From positions 70,840 through 123,601 of the forward strand of contig NZ_FOGB01000010.1 of assembly GCF_900111095.1 (NCBI RefSeq): a stretch of DNA of 52,762 nucleotides, given 5' to 3'. Position numbers and translations under genes: made by a program. Numbering within the stretch: position 1 is the first letter of the stretch; every line of letters begins with the position of its first letter. The notes beneath the pieces are model-generated. The model saw only the letters and a program-made list of their open reading frames with translations. It searched no databases and had not been told where the DNA came from. This document shows, one piece after another, positions 36,555 to 46,055 of this stretch. Source of the stretch: Amphritea atlantica (GTDB lineage: Bacteria > Pseudomonadota > Gammaproteobacteria > Pseudomonadales > Balneatricaceae).

Positions 36555-36581
36555 AATGTTCATCCAATGATGTTGTCATTT

Positions 36582-36612
36582 GAAAAAAGCCGCGCACCAG
36601 TAAGCTTTTTTC
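36582..36612 (-). terminator. Hairpin between tolC-like gene and giant gene
   Basis: A perfect 9-bp inverted repeat, GAAAAAAGC and GCTTTTTTC, around a 13-base loop, lies 19 bases before the giant gene start and 75 bases after the tolC stop. The right arm supplies a run of six U in the minus-strand transcript. The stem is mostly A-U, so it may be a leaky intrinsic terminator or a 5' structure affecting translation of the giant gene. Confidence 0.5.
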
Positions 36613-36687
36613 AGTTGATACAGGAGATATGCGGGTGGCTCAGGGCAACAGAACGAAAATAAACAATGCGCCAGAGCAACATGCAGA

Positions 36688-38043
36688 CTAAGACTGATCG
36701 TTTGTAAGCCAGTTATTGATTGCTGACAGGTCTTCTTCCTGAAGAGCACCAACCGCAAACTTCAGCCGCAAAACGTTCAATACATAATCGTATCGTGCTT
36801 TGATCAACGCCTGCCTGGCATCGGAAAGATCCTGCTCAACATCCAGAACCTCCACCAGACTATTCTGACCACTACGGTGGCCTGCTGACTTAGATTTCAA
36901 ACGGAGTTCCTGCGCCTGAAGAGATTTCTCAAGAGCGTCGATTTGTACAATGGCTTCATTGATACGGCGATAAGCATCATGAGCGGAACGTTCAACAGAG
37001 CGCTGCTTATCATTCCGATCCTCAAGCACACTATTACGCTTCTCAATTGCCTGACGAACTTTCGCAGAGGTTTTTCCGCCAGAATAAAGAGGGACATTCA
37101 ACTGAACGGTCACCTCAGTTGTATCGATATCACTGGTACCACCAAAGGGAGACCCCTCCTTGGCTTCATTACCATGGGTCAGGAGCAGATCAAGAGTGGG
37201 ATAGTGGCCACCGCGCAACGCCTTGATCTCTTTATCAGCCTCGTTTAGAGAGAGGTTAAGCACTTGTAATTCGGGGTTGTTCTTTGCAGCAAGCCTGACC
37301 CACTCCTCTGGATCAGATGGTACGGGCATCTCAAGTTTGACATCACTTCGCAATCGGGACAGATTGCCCGGCATAGAGCCCAGAGATTCTCGCAGTGCAT
37401 ACCGACTATCCATTAAGCGACTTTGCAGTTCGGTCTCTTTACTCAACGCATTAAGATAACGTGCAGAAGCATCCTGCAGATCAACGGTTCTTACCAGCCC
37501 CGTTTTATGTTTCTTTTCGGACACTTCAACATGTTTAAGCATCGCTTTCTTTTCAGCTGCAATCGCCTCTAGCTGATCGCTTCGTTCGAGAACCAGAAAG
37601 TAGCTTTCTGACAATCTTAACAACAATTGCTGCCTGGCCTGCTTATATTCGATCTCAGCGCGGTTGGCACTGATTTTTGACTGGTCATAACGCTGCCATC
37701 GGGAGTAGTCAAATATTGATTGGGTGAGTGTCAGGCCATAGCTATCAGTGGGATAATCAGCAGAGTTACCATAAAAGACAGCGTTATCTGACTCGTTTAT
37801 GGTTTGGCTGGTCTCTTTATGCTCATACTGGAAGGAGATGGTAGGAAGAAGGTCTGCTCGACTCAGATTGACAATTTCCTGATCAGATCGGAATTTATGG
37901 TATGCAGACAGGTATTTAGAATCGTTCTTTTCAGCTACTTTCCAAATATCAATCAAATCTTCAGCCTGTGCCTGAACTGAGCTGAGCAATACAGAACATA
38001 AACCCGCGCTGGCAATGGCACGGATTATTTTTTTGTTTTCCAT
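36688..38043 (-). CDS. TolC-family outer-membrane exporter (type I secretion)
   Basis: A 451-residue protein of typical TolC family length. A signal peptide covers residues 1-27, cleaved after AQA. Two structural repeats follow, each with long coiled helices and a strand pair: TLTQSIFDYSRW and VTVQLNVPLYSGGKTSAKV are the paired beta-barrel/helix entry motifs of the family. The protein would form a trimeric channel in the outer membrane with a periplasmic tunnel, the exit duct of type I secretion or efflux systems. It is 133 bases upstream of the giant RTX gene on the same strand, which strongly suggests it exports that protein. The start ATG has GAGGGGG five to ten bases upstream. No ABC transporter or fusion protein is next to it, so those partners must lie elsewhere, perhaps beyond the giant gene. 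Confidence 0.93.
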   Translation of the reverse strand: MENKKIIRAIASAGLCSVLLSSVQAQAEDLIDIWKVAEKNDSKYLSAYHKFRSDQEIVNLSRADLLPTISFQYEHKETSQTINESDNAVFYGNSADYPTDSYGLTLTQSIFDYSRWQRYDQSKISANRAEIEYKQARQQLLLRLSESYFLVLERSDQLEAIAAEKKAMLKHVEVSEKKHKTGLVRTVDLQDASARYLNALSKETELQSRLMDSRYALRESLGSMPGNLSRLRSDVKLEMPVPSDPEEWVRLAAKNNPELQVLNLSLNEADKEIKALRGGHYPTLDLLLTHGNEAKEGSPFGGTSDIDTTEVTVQLNVPLYSGGKTSAKVRQAIEKRNSVLEDRNDKQRSVERSAHDAYRRINEAIVQIDALEKSLQAQELRLKSKSAGHRSGQNSLVEVLDVEQDLSDARQALIKARYDYVLNVLRLKFAVGALQEEDLSAINNWLTNDQS

Positions 38044-38129
38044 GGTTCCCCCTCGACCTCATCCTGAGGAATCTCTGCCTGGCAACCATACAGGAGAGTC
38101 AGCATCCTTTGCTATTCATTGTTATTAGT

Positions 38130-38150
38130 TTATAAAACCGCATAGAACAT
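38130..38150 (-). other. Six-codon leader-like ORF with perfect SD
   Basis: Upstream of the tolC-like gene the minus strand has GGAGG (bases 38157-38161), six A, then ATG and the codons for MFYAVL, then TAA. The peptide ends 86 bases before the tolC start. Size and placement resemble a translated leader that could control the downstream operon, but a chance match in AT-rich DNA cannot be excluded. Confidence 0.3.
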
Positions 38151-38442
38151 TTTTTTCCTCCACGGAGTATGGCTACATTTCACGCAACATTCAAACAAAA
38201 AAAAAGTCAACAGATCTGAACATTTTCACCAGAAAATCAGCCACTTTAACTCAAATAATTGAAACAAAAAACATTTAAAACAATATGTTAACTACCTACC
38301 ATATAACTACTCATAATGAGCAATACTAGTTTTCAAACAGCCGAATAATACAGAGACATTAGTGTCCTCAATGACAAACAGTAAGCTACTGATCAATTTC
38401 TATACAAGACTGCCGTTTTCCCGACAGCACTTAATACGAATA

Positions 38443-38480
38443 AACAAAAAGGCAGATATCATCGGGACTGATATCTGCCT
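38443..38480 (-). terminator. Intrinsic terminator of rnr
   Basis: An 11-bp perfect inverted repeat (AGGCAGATATC and GATATCTGCCT) with a 9-base loop is followed on the minus strand by TTTTTGTTT. It lies 50 bases downstream of the rnr stop and separates rnr from the tolC-like gene. Confidence 0.88.
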
Positions 38481-38530
38481 TAGTTAAGACGTACTAAAAT
38501 TCCTACTGAAACCGCAATTACAATGAAACC

Positions 38531-41272
38531 TTAGCGTGATGTTTTACCGCGCAGTTTTTTAAGCTTACGCTTTTTAGCCCGGTTGCTCAGGCCTTTGGAG
38601 GGTTTCCTCGACAGCCGGATCACTTCCAGTTCAGATTCGCTTAACCGTGCGCCGCCAGAATTCCCCGGCTTCGCCTCTAACTTTTGCCGCGAGCTTCTAT
38701 CCGCTTTCGGCTCAGGTGAGCGTTTACGGGCGGGCTTAGCAGAGGCTTTGCGATCGGCAGAACCTCCCCAGGGCGTTTCGCTCTCAGCGTCCTTACGCGG
38801 TGATGACCGCTTCGGTCTGGCTGAACCAGTCCTTTCCGGCTCAGAGCGGCCCGACCCCGGCTTGTCTGAGCGACGCCCCCCTGAAGGTTTGCGCCCCTGG
38901 CGGCTTTCCAGCTCAGCCATGGCTATCTTACCGGTGCGCAGCAACTCACGCTTACTCAGCCGTTTCGGTTTCGCCTCTGCTTCGCTCCCAGGCTCCGCAG
39001 ACCCCACAGCCTGCTTATCGGCAGCATCCAGTTTTTTCACCAGATCAAAATCGATCTTGCGATCATCCAGATCCACTCTGGCCACCTGAACCTGCACCCG
39101 GTCACCCAGACGGAAAGACTTCCCACTACGTTCACCATACAGACGCTGCAGTGCGGCATCGTAGTGATAATAATCCCCCGGCAACGCCGAGATATGGATC
39201 AGGCCTTCAACATAGACCTCTTCCAGCTCGACAAATACCCCGAAACCCGTGACCGCTGAGATAACACCGCTGAACTCTTCGCCAACACAGTCCTGCATAT
39301 ATTCACACTTCAGCCAGGCCATCACATCCCGGGTGGCATCATCGGCACGCCGTTCGGTCATAGAACAGTGTTCACCCAGCTCGACCATCTGCTCCATGGT
39401 ATAGCGATGTATAAAACGCTTATCAGGCCGGAAGTTGGCTGGCCGGGTAATATGCTGGCTATCACTATCGGAGTGGATCAGGCCGCGAATTGCCCGATGC
39501 ACCAGCAGATCAGGATAACGGCGGATCGGTGAAGTAAAGTGCGTATAGGCGGGATAGTTAAGGCCAAAATGCCCCTTATGTTCAGGACTGTATACCGCCT
39601 GCGACATAGAGCGCAGCATCATCACCTGAATAACATGCTTATCAATCCGCCCTTCGAGCGATTCAGACAGCGCCTGATAGTCTGGCGGGGTTGGCTCATC
39701 GCCGCCGCCCAGGCTCAGCCCCAGCGGTCCAAGATAGGTGCGCAGTGCCTGCAACTTAGACTCTTTCGGCCCATCATGCACCCGGAACAGCGCCGGCTGT
39801 TTCAGTTTCTGCAACATCTGCGCGGAAGCAACGTTGGCACAGAGCATACACTCTTCAATAATCTTATGGGCATCGTTGCGCACCACCGGAACGATCTTCT
39901 CGATCTTGCGGTCTTCGCTGAACAGAATCCGCGTTTCCGTGGTTTCAAAATCGATCGCGCCCCGCTCCTCCCGGGCCGTGCGCAGGGCACAATAGAGTTC
40001 ATGCAGATCTTCAATATGGGGCAACACCTCAGCATACTGCTGACGCATCGCCGCACCGAAATCAGAATCGGGCTCCTCCAGCATCGCTCCCACCTTGGTG
40101 TAGGTCAGTCGTGCTTTGGAGCGGATCACCGCCTCGTAAAAAGTATATTCGCTAAGATTACCACTGGCGCTGATGGTCATTTCACACACCATCGCCAGCC
40201 GGTTAACATCGGGGTTCAGCGAGCACAGCCCGTTGGACAGCATCTCCGGCAGCATCGGCACCACAAACTCGGGGAAATACACCGAATTGCCCCGCTTATG
40301 CGCCTCAATATCCAGCTGACTATCGGGATGCACATAGGAGGACACATCGGCAATAGCCACCCATAGCCGCCAGCCTCCGGCGCGTTTCGGCTCGCAGTAG
40401 ACCGCATCGTCGAAATCTTTAGCGTCCTCACCATCGATGGTTACCAGCGGCAGATCGCGCAGGTCAACACGATTCTCAACCGCAGAATCGGGTACTTCCG
40501 GGCCAAACTCACTGACCTCCTGACGAATCGCATCGGTCCACTCATTGGGGATATCATAGTTATGGATGGCAACCTTGATCTCCATACCCGGTGCCATATG
40601 ATCTCCCAGCACCTCGGTGACCCGCGCAGTGGCTTTGGCACGCTTCGAAGGCGGGGTGATCAGTTCAACCACCACCAGTTGCCCCTGCTTATACTCCAGG
40701 CCGCTATCTGGGTCGGGCAGAATCTGAATATCATTGGTAATCCGCTGGTTTTCCGGGGTCATATAACCGAACCCACCATGACCATGAAAACGCCCTACCA
40801 GCTTGCGGGTTTTGCGCTCCAGGACTTCGACAATCGCCCCCTCTACCCGTCCTTTACGGTCTTCACCGGTGGCCCGCACCAGCACCCGGTCACCATCGAA
40901 CACCTGGCGCATCTCCCGCGCCGAGAGAAAGATATCATCGCCGCCTTCATCAGGAACCAGAAAGCCAAAACCATCCCGATGCCCCGTAATCCTCCCGGCC
41001 ACCAGATCAAGCTTACTCAGCAGCACATACTGAGCTTTGCGGTTGCGCATCAGTTGTCCGTCACGCTCCATCGCCCTCAGACGACGGCGTAACGCTTCGG
41101 CACTGTCCTCATCACCGATCTCCAGCAACACCTCCAGCTGGGGACGGGTGAGAGGCTCTCCCTGCTCTGCCAGCAACTGCATTATCAGCTCGCGACTGGC
41201 TATCGGGCGATCATATTTTTCCGCTTCGCGGTCGGCATAAGGGTCTTCAGAAAAATTCTTTGAATCAGACAT
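38531..41272 (-). CDS. rnr: Ribonuclease R
   Basis: A 913-residue 3'-to-5' exoribonuclease of the RNB family that degrades structured RNA, takes part in rRNA and tRNA quality control and acts with tmRNA. Order of parts: N-terminal helix-turn-helix-like segment (about 25-85), two cold-shock domains (GHRDGFGFLVP near 97, GHGGFGYM near 164), RNB catalytic domain from about 265, S1 domain (about 655-740) and a long basic Lys/Arg/Ser/Gly tail. The catalytic aspartates are visible in TIDGEDAKDFDDAV (Asp280, Asp286, Asp288, Asp289). It is somewhat longer than the E. coli enzyme because of the tail. It is a single-gene unit bounded by terminators. The neighbour rlmB, common after rnr elsewhere, is absent here. 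Confidence 0.97.
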   Translation of the reverse strand: MSDSKNFSEDPYADREAEKYDRPIASRELIMQLLAEQGEPLTRPQLEVLLEIGDEDSAEALRRRLRAMERDGQLMRNRKAQYVLLSKLDLVAGRITGHRDGFGFLVPDEGGDDIFLSAREMRQVFDGDRVLVRATGEDRKGRVEGAIVEVLERKTRKLVGRFHGHGGFGYMTPENQRITNDIQILPDPDSGLEYKQGQLVVVELITPPSKRAKATARVTEVLGDHMAPGMEIKVAIHNYDIPNEWTDAIRQEVSEFGPEVPDSAVENRVDLRDLPLVTIDGEDAKDFDDAVYCEPKRAGGWRLWVAIADVSSYVHPDSQLDIEAHKRGNSVYFPEFVVPMLPEMLSNGLCSLNPDVNRLAMVCEMTISASGNLSEYTFYEAVIRSKARLTYTKVGAMLEEPDSDFGAAMRQQYAEVLPHIEDLHELYCALRTAREERGAIDFETTETRILFSEDRKIEKIVPVVRNDAHKIIEECMLCANVASAQMLQKLKQPALFRVHDGPKESKLQALRTYLGPLGLSLGGGDEPTPPDYQALSESLEGRIDKHVIQVMMLRSMSQAVYSPEHKGHFGLNYPAYTHFTSPIRRYPDLLVHRAIRGLIHSDSDSQHITRPANFRPDKRFIHRYTMEQMVELGEHCSMTERRADDATRDVMAWLKCEYMQDCVGEEFSGVISAVTGFGVFVELEEVYVEGLIHISALPGDYYHYDAALQRLYGERSGKSFRLGDRVQVQVARVDLDDRKIDFDLVKKLDAADKQAVGSAEPGSEAEAKPKRLSKRELLRTGKIAMAELESRQGRKPSGGRRSDKPGSGRSEPERTGSARPKRSSPRKDAESETPWGGSADRKASAKPARKRSPEPKADRSSRQKLEAKPGNSGGARLSESELEVIRLSRKPSKGLSNRAKKRKLKKLRGKTSR

Positions 41273-41404
41273 TAATGATCTTCTGTTATATCCGTTTTGA
41301 ATAACTATACTCCAACCATTACTGAATCTGGAGCGTTTTCCTGTTCCTGCAGTTTAGTCAACCAGTTGCAAACCGGTAGCCCGGAGGTGGCCGGAGCGGT
41401 TAAC

Positions 41405-41431
41405 AAAAAACCGGCTGATAGCCGGTTTTTT
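41405..41431 (-). terminator. Intrinsic terminator after secF
   Basis: A GC-rich stem CCGGCT/AGCCGG with a GAT loop is flanked by six A on one side and six T on the other, 19 bases past the secF stop. The symmetric A and T tracts would permit termination in both directions, though the only gene reading into it here is secF. Confidence 0.92.
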
Positions 41432-41449
41432 TAACACTAAAAATGCGGT

Positions 41450-42373
41450 TTATGGCATTTCGTCGATCTCATCACCATCCGGCTTCTCTGGCGGGATCAG
41501 ATCCTCTTTACAGATGCCCAGCATGATCAGGATGTTCGCCGCCACATAGATAGAGGAGTAGGTACCGATAAAGACACCCACCAGCAGCGCAACCGCAAAG
41601 CCAAAGATCATCTCACCACCAAACACCGCCAGCGCCACCAGCACCAGCAGAGTGGTCAGGGAGGTGACCAGCGTACGACCCAGGGTCTGACTCAGTGAGA
41701 CGTTCATAATCTCAATCGGCTCGCTCTTACGCATCCGACGAAAGTTCTCACGGATACGGTCAGACACGACAATAGTATCGTTCAGCGAGTAACCGATTAC
41801 CGCCAGAATAGCGGCCAGCACCGTCAGGTCGAAGTCCAGTTGCAGCACGGAGAAGAAGCCCAGCACAATCAGCACGTCGTGGGCCAGCGCGGTTACCGCG
41901 CCGATAGAGAACTTCAGCTGGAAGCGGAAGGCGACGTAGACCATCACCATAAACAGCGCCAGCAACATACCCAGGCCGCCCTGTTCACGCAGCTCCTCAC
42001 CCACCTGAGCGCCCACATACTCGTTACGGCGCAGGGTCAGTTCCTGAGTCTCACCGCTCTGCAGCGTCTGAAGAACCATATCTCCCAGTTTCGGATCGTG
42101 AGCAACGCCCATACGGATCAGAATATCGACCGGAGAGCCAAAGGTTTGCACAATGGCATCTTCATAGCCGGCATTCTTCAGCTTATCGCGGATGCCGTTG
42201 AGGTCTGGCTCCTGCTGATATCCCACTTCGATCAGTGAGCCACCGGTAAAATCAAGACCAAACTTAAGTCCGTTGACCGCCAGTGAGCCAACCGAGATCA
42301 GCAACAGGGTGATCGAAAATGCAGCAGCGATTTTTCGCAGCCCCATAAAGTTATAAATTTTTTCAGTCGTCAT
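41450..42373 (-). CDS. secF: Protein translocase subunit SecF
   Basis: A 307-residue inner-membrane protein that pairs with SecD to use proton-motive force for late steps of Sec protein export. Visible features: N-terminal membrane helix (about 15-35), the conserved GLDFTGGSLIEV motif directly after it, a periplasmic domain, then five further hydrophobic helices with GYSLNDTIVVSDRIREN, the signature of the fourth SecD/SecF motif. It starts 14 bases after the secD stop, so the two are co-transcribed and probably translationally linked. Length is close to the family norm. Confidence 0.97.
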   Translation of the reverse strand: MTTEKIYNFMGLRKIAAAFSITLLLISVGSLAVNGLKFGLDFTGGSLIEVGYQQEPDLNGIRDKLKNAGYEDAIVQTFGSPVDILIRMGVAHDPKLGDMVLQTLQSGETQELTLRRNEYVGAQVGEELREQGGLGMLLALFMVMVYVAFRFQLKFSIGAVTALAHDVLIVLGFFSVLQLDFDLTVLAAILAVIGYSLNDTIVVSDRIRENFRRMRKSEPIEIMNVSLSQTLGRTLVTSLTTLLVLVALAVFGGEMIFGFAVALLVGVFIGTYSSIYVAANILIMLGICKEDLIPPEKPDGDEIDEMP

Positions 42374-42387
42374 CTTACTCTACTCCG

Positions 42388-44238
42388 TCAGATCGACAGT
42401 TTCTTCAGCGTACGACCGCCGTAGGTCAGATTAACCAGCATCCGGGTAACCATGATCGCGGTGAACATGGAGGTCAGGATACCGACCGACAGGGTAATCG
42501 CGAACCCTTTCACCGGGCCGGAGCCCATCGCGAACAGAATCACCGCCGCCAGCAGAGTGGTAATGTTGGCGTCAAATATGGTGGAGAATGCGCGGTCAAA
42601 ACCGGCGTTGATCGCCGACTGTGGAGGCATACCATTTTTCAGTTCCTCCCGTATTCGCGAGAAAATCAGCACGTTAGCATCCACCGCCATCCCCACGGTC
42701 AGTACGATACCCGCGATGCCCGGCAGCGTCAGGGTAGCCGATAGAATCGACATCACTGCCAGCAGCATCACCAGGTTAAGTGTCAGGGCAATATTGGCCA
42801 GCAGACCAAACACCCGGTAGTACGCCAGCATAAACAGCAGCACCAGGGCAAAACCGATCTGCACCGACATCATCCCCAGCTCAATGTTCTGCTCACCCAG
42901 GCTTGGACCGACAGTACGTTCCTCGACAAAGTAGATGGGTGCCGCCAGCGCACCAGCCCGTAGCAACAACGCCAGCTCAGACGATTCTGTAGCGCTGTCC
43001 AGTCCGGTGATGCGGAATTGGTTGCCAAGAACACTCTGAATGGTTGCCAGTGAGATAATCTTCTTCTCGACATAGGGGATCCGCTTGGTCACCTGCTCAC
43101 CATCGACGGTTTCAGAGAGGGTACGGCTCTTATGTTCAACAAACAGCACCGCCATACGCCGTTTGATCGCGTTACGGGTGGTACGGTTCATCAGCTGGCC
43201 ACCCTTGGCGTCCAGAGTGATATTCACCTGCGGCTGACCATTTTCATCGAAGGATGACTGGGCGTTAGACACGCTGGAACCGGTGATAATGACATCTTTT
43301 TCCAGGGTCGCCTCACGGTTCTCATTACGGAACTCGTAGGTTTCGGTGGTCACCCGGGGCGCATCGGTTTTCGCTTCCAGACGGAACTCAAGGTTCGCAG
43401 TCTTACCGATAATCCGTTTCGCCGCAGCGGCATCCTGAATACCCGGCAACTGAACCACGATACGGTTACGTCCCTGACGCTGCACCAGCGGCTCAGCAAC
43501 ACCCAACTCATTCACCCGGTTACGCAGGGTGGTCAGGTTCTGCTTGATGGCATAGTCTTCGATCTCACGGACTTTGCTCTCCACCAGAGTAATAGAGAGG
43601 TAGAAAGCGTCATCCCTGTCCTCGGTGTTGATGAGAAATTCGGAATAATCTTTACGCAGCAGAGTCGCCGCCCGATCGCGCACATCGGCCGCCGAGAACT
43701 TCAGTTCCAGACTGCCATCTTCACGATGCTCTACCGAGCGATAACGCAGTTTCTCGGTACGCAGCTTGGTTTTAATCTCACTGACATAGACATCCAGACG
43801 CTGTGCCACTGCGGACACCATATCCACTTCCAGCAGGAAGTGCACACCACCGCGCAGGTCGAGACCCAGTTTCATCGGGCCTGCCCCAATCGATCTGAGC
43901 CACTCCGGCGTGGTTGGCGCCAGGTTGAGGGCCACAATATACTTATCACCCAGCGTACGGCTGATAACCTCTTTTGCCTCAAGCTGAGTGCGGCTGTCTT
44001 TGAAACGAATCAGACCACCCTGTTCTGTCAGCTCTTCACCTTTAACGCTGATATTGGCCTGCTGCAAGACCTCTGTCATCTGATCCAGCAACGGTTGATT
44101 GACTACATTTGATTCCCGGGTACCGGAAAGCTGAACAGCATAATCGTCAGGAAAAAGGTTGGGCGCGGCATAGAGACCACAAACCAGCAGTACCAGCACG
44201 ATCAGCGCATTTTTCCACAGTGGATATTTATTGAGCAT
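42388..44238 (-). CDS. secD: Protein translocase subunit SecD
   Basis: A 616-residue inner-membrane protein, nearly the same length as E. coli SecD. It has a first membrane helix at about 9-27, a large periplasmic region with the DLRGGVHFLLEVDM motif, RNRVNELGVAEPLVQRQG and LPGIQD, and a C-terminal half with five membrane helices including GMAVDANVLIFSRIREEL. It forms the SecDF complex, which pulls substrates through SecYEG using the proton gradient. The ATG has AGGGAC upstream. A terminator after yajC implies its own promoter in the 149-base gap before it; I see no convincing -35/-10 pair there. Confidence 0.98.
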   Translation of the reverse strand: MLNKYPLWKNALIVLVLLVCGLYAAPNLFPDDYAVQLSGTRESNVVNQPLLDQMTEVLQQANISVKGEELTEQGGLIRFKDSRTQLEAKEVISRTLGDKYIVALNLAPTTPEWLRSIGAGPMKLGLDLRGGVHFLLEVDMVSAVAQRLDVYVSEIKTKLRTEKLRYRSVEHREDGSLELKFSAADVRDRAATLLRKDYSEFLINTEDRDDAFYLSITLVESKVREIEDYAIKQNLTTLRNRVNELGVAEPLVQRQGRNRIVVQLPGIQDAAAAKRIIGKTANLEFRLEAKTDAPRVTTETYEFRNENREATLEKDVIITGSSVSNAQSSFDENGQPQVNITLDAKGGQLMNRTTRNAIKRRMAVLFVEHKSRTLSETVDGEQVTKRIPYVEKKIISLATIQSVLGNQFRITGLDSATESSELALLLRAGALAAPIYFVEERTVGPSLGEQNIELGMMSVQIGFALVLLFMLAYYRVFGLLANIALTLNLVMLLAVMSILSATLTLPGIAGIVLTVGMAVDANVLIFSRIREELKNGMPPQSAINAGFDRAFSTIFDANITTLLAAVILFAMGSGPVKGFAITLSVGILTSMFTAIMVTRMLVNLTYGGRTLKKLSI

Positions 44239-44380
44239 GGCGCTCTGTCCCTAACTAGCCCGGCTATCAGATCAAACGCTTATGCCTGCAAACGTTTGTT
44301 CTGACCGGGCACCAATGTTTAGATTTTAACGTTTTAACCAGCGCAGACGACAGCCTGCGCTATCGCGGCTCTAATCACAT

Positions 44381-44406
44381 AAAAACAACGCCACGATAGT
44401 GGCGTT
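44381..44406 (-). terminator. Intrinsic terminator after yajC
   Basis: Perfect 8-bp stem AACGCCAC/GTGGCGTT with a four-base loop, followed on the minus strand by G and five T. It lies 17 bases past the yajC stop, dividing queA-tgt-yajC from secDF. In many relatives these genes are continuous, so read-through may also occur. Confidence 0.88.
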
Positions 44407-44423
44407 TGGTTATGGATTTGTTA

Positions 44424-44759
44424 CTAGATCTGCTTAATGGTGCCTTTTGGCAGCGCAGCACTGACATGAGTTTTCTGGAAAGTCAGCTCAGTCGTGTCAT
44501 TCACGCTCAATACCACGTAGTCTTCATTAAGACGTACAACCTTACCGATCAGACCACCGGCGGTGATCACTTCATCACCTTTACTCAGTCCGCTCAGCAG
44601 TGCTTTATGCTCTTTGGCACGCTTGGCCTGTGGACGCCACATAAACATGTAAAAAATGACACCGAAGCCAACCAGAAAGATCAGGTTGAACATACTTGGA
44701 TCTAAACCACCCGGTGCGGCAGCTGCTTCAGCGTAAGCTGGAGAGATAAAAAAGCTCAT
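44424..44759 (-). CDS. yajC: Sec translocon accessory protein YajC
   Basis: A 111-residue single-pass inner-membrane protein that associates with SecDF. It has a short N-terminal MSFFISPAYAEA segment, a hydrophobic helix (about 23-42, FNLIFLVGFGVIFYMFMWRP), then a basic RPQAKRAKEHKALL stretch and a soluble domain with LSKGDEVITAGGLIGKV, the family signature. The ATG at 44759 with AGGAG nine bases upstream is preferred over a TTG one codon earlier. It follows tgt by 41 bases. Confidence 0.96.
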   Translation of the reverse strand: MSFFISPAYAEAAAAPGGLDPSMFNLIFLVGFGVIFYMFMWRPQAKRAKEHKALLSGLSKGDEVITAGGLIGKVVRLNEDYVVLSVNDTTELTFQKTHVSAALPKGTIKQI

Positions 44760-44800
44760 CAAGGCTTCTCCTAATACTTAATAAAATCAATAAATTAAAA

Positions 44801-45970
<1,170 letters not shown>

Positions 45971-46055
45971 TCAGGTTTCGCCTGGGGAGTTTTGCGGTCT
46001 TCTCCCTATATAAGGCTGAATAATATAAATTAAAGGCTCATCACTGTTTTTCGGT

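Larger units (their letters stand above)
38044..38530 (-). promoter_or_regulatory. AT-rich upstream region of the tolC-giant gene locus
   Basis: A 487-bp gene-free stretch that is clearly more AT-rich than its flanks. It holds the rnr terminator at its right end, the short leader-like ORF near the left end, and homopolymer tracts (nine A at 38197-38205 on the plus strand). A TTGACT box lies at about 38204-38209 in minus orientation, but I see no well-spaced -10 partner. Such AT-rich upstream DNA often binds silencing nucleoid proteins such as H-NS/MvaT; that is inference. Confidence 0.5.

Noticed and set aside
35400-36554. LapA-type N-terminal retention module
   Set aside because: I see no LapG-type AAG cleavage context in a retention fold; the N-terminus is LEPR-XLL plus DUF4347 instead, and no lapD/lapG genes are in the window.
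38025-38105. A 26-codon minus-strand ORF overlapping the tolC start
   Set aside because: Its AAAGG directly abuts the ATG, too close for a ribosome site, and the sequence is unremarkable.
39539-40366. A 275-codon plus-strand frame
   Set aside because: Antisense to the rnr catalytic domain; no recognisable protein.
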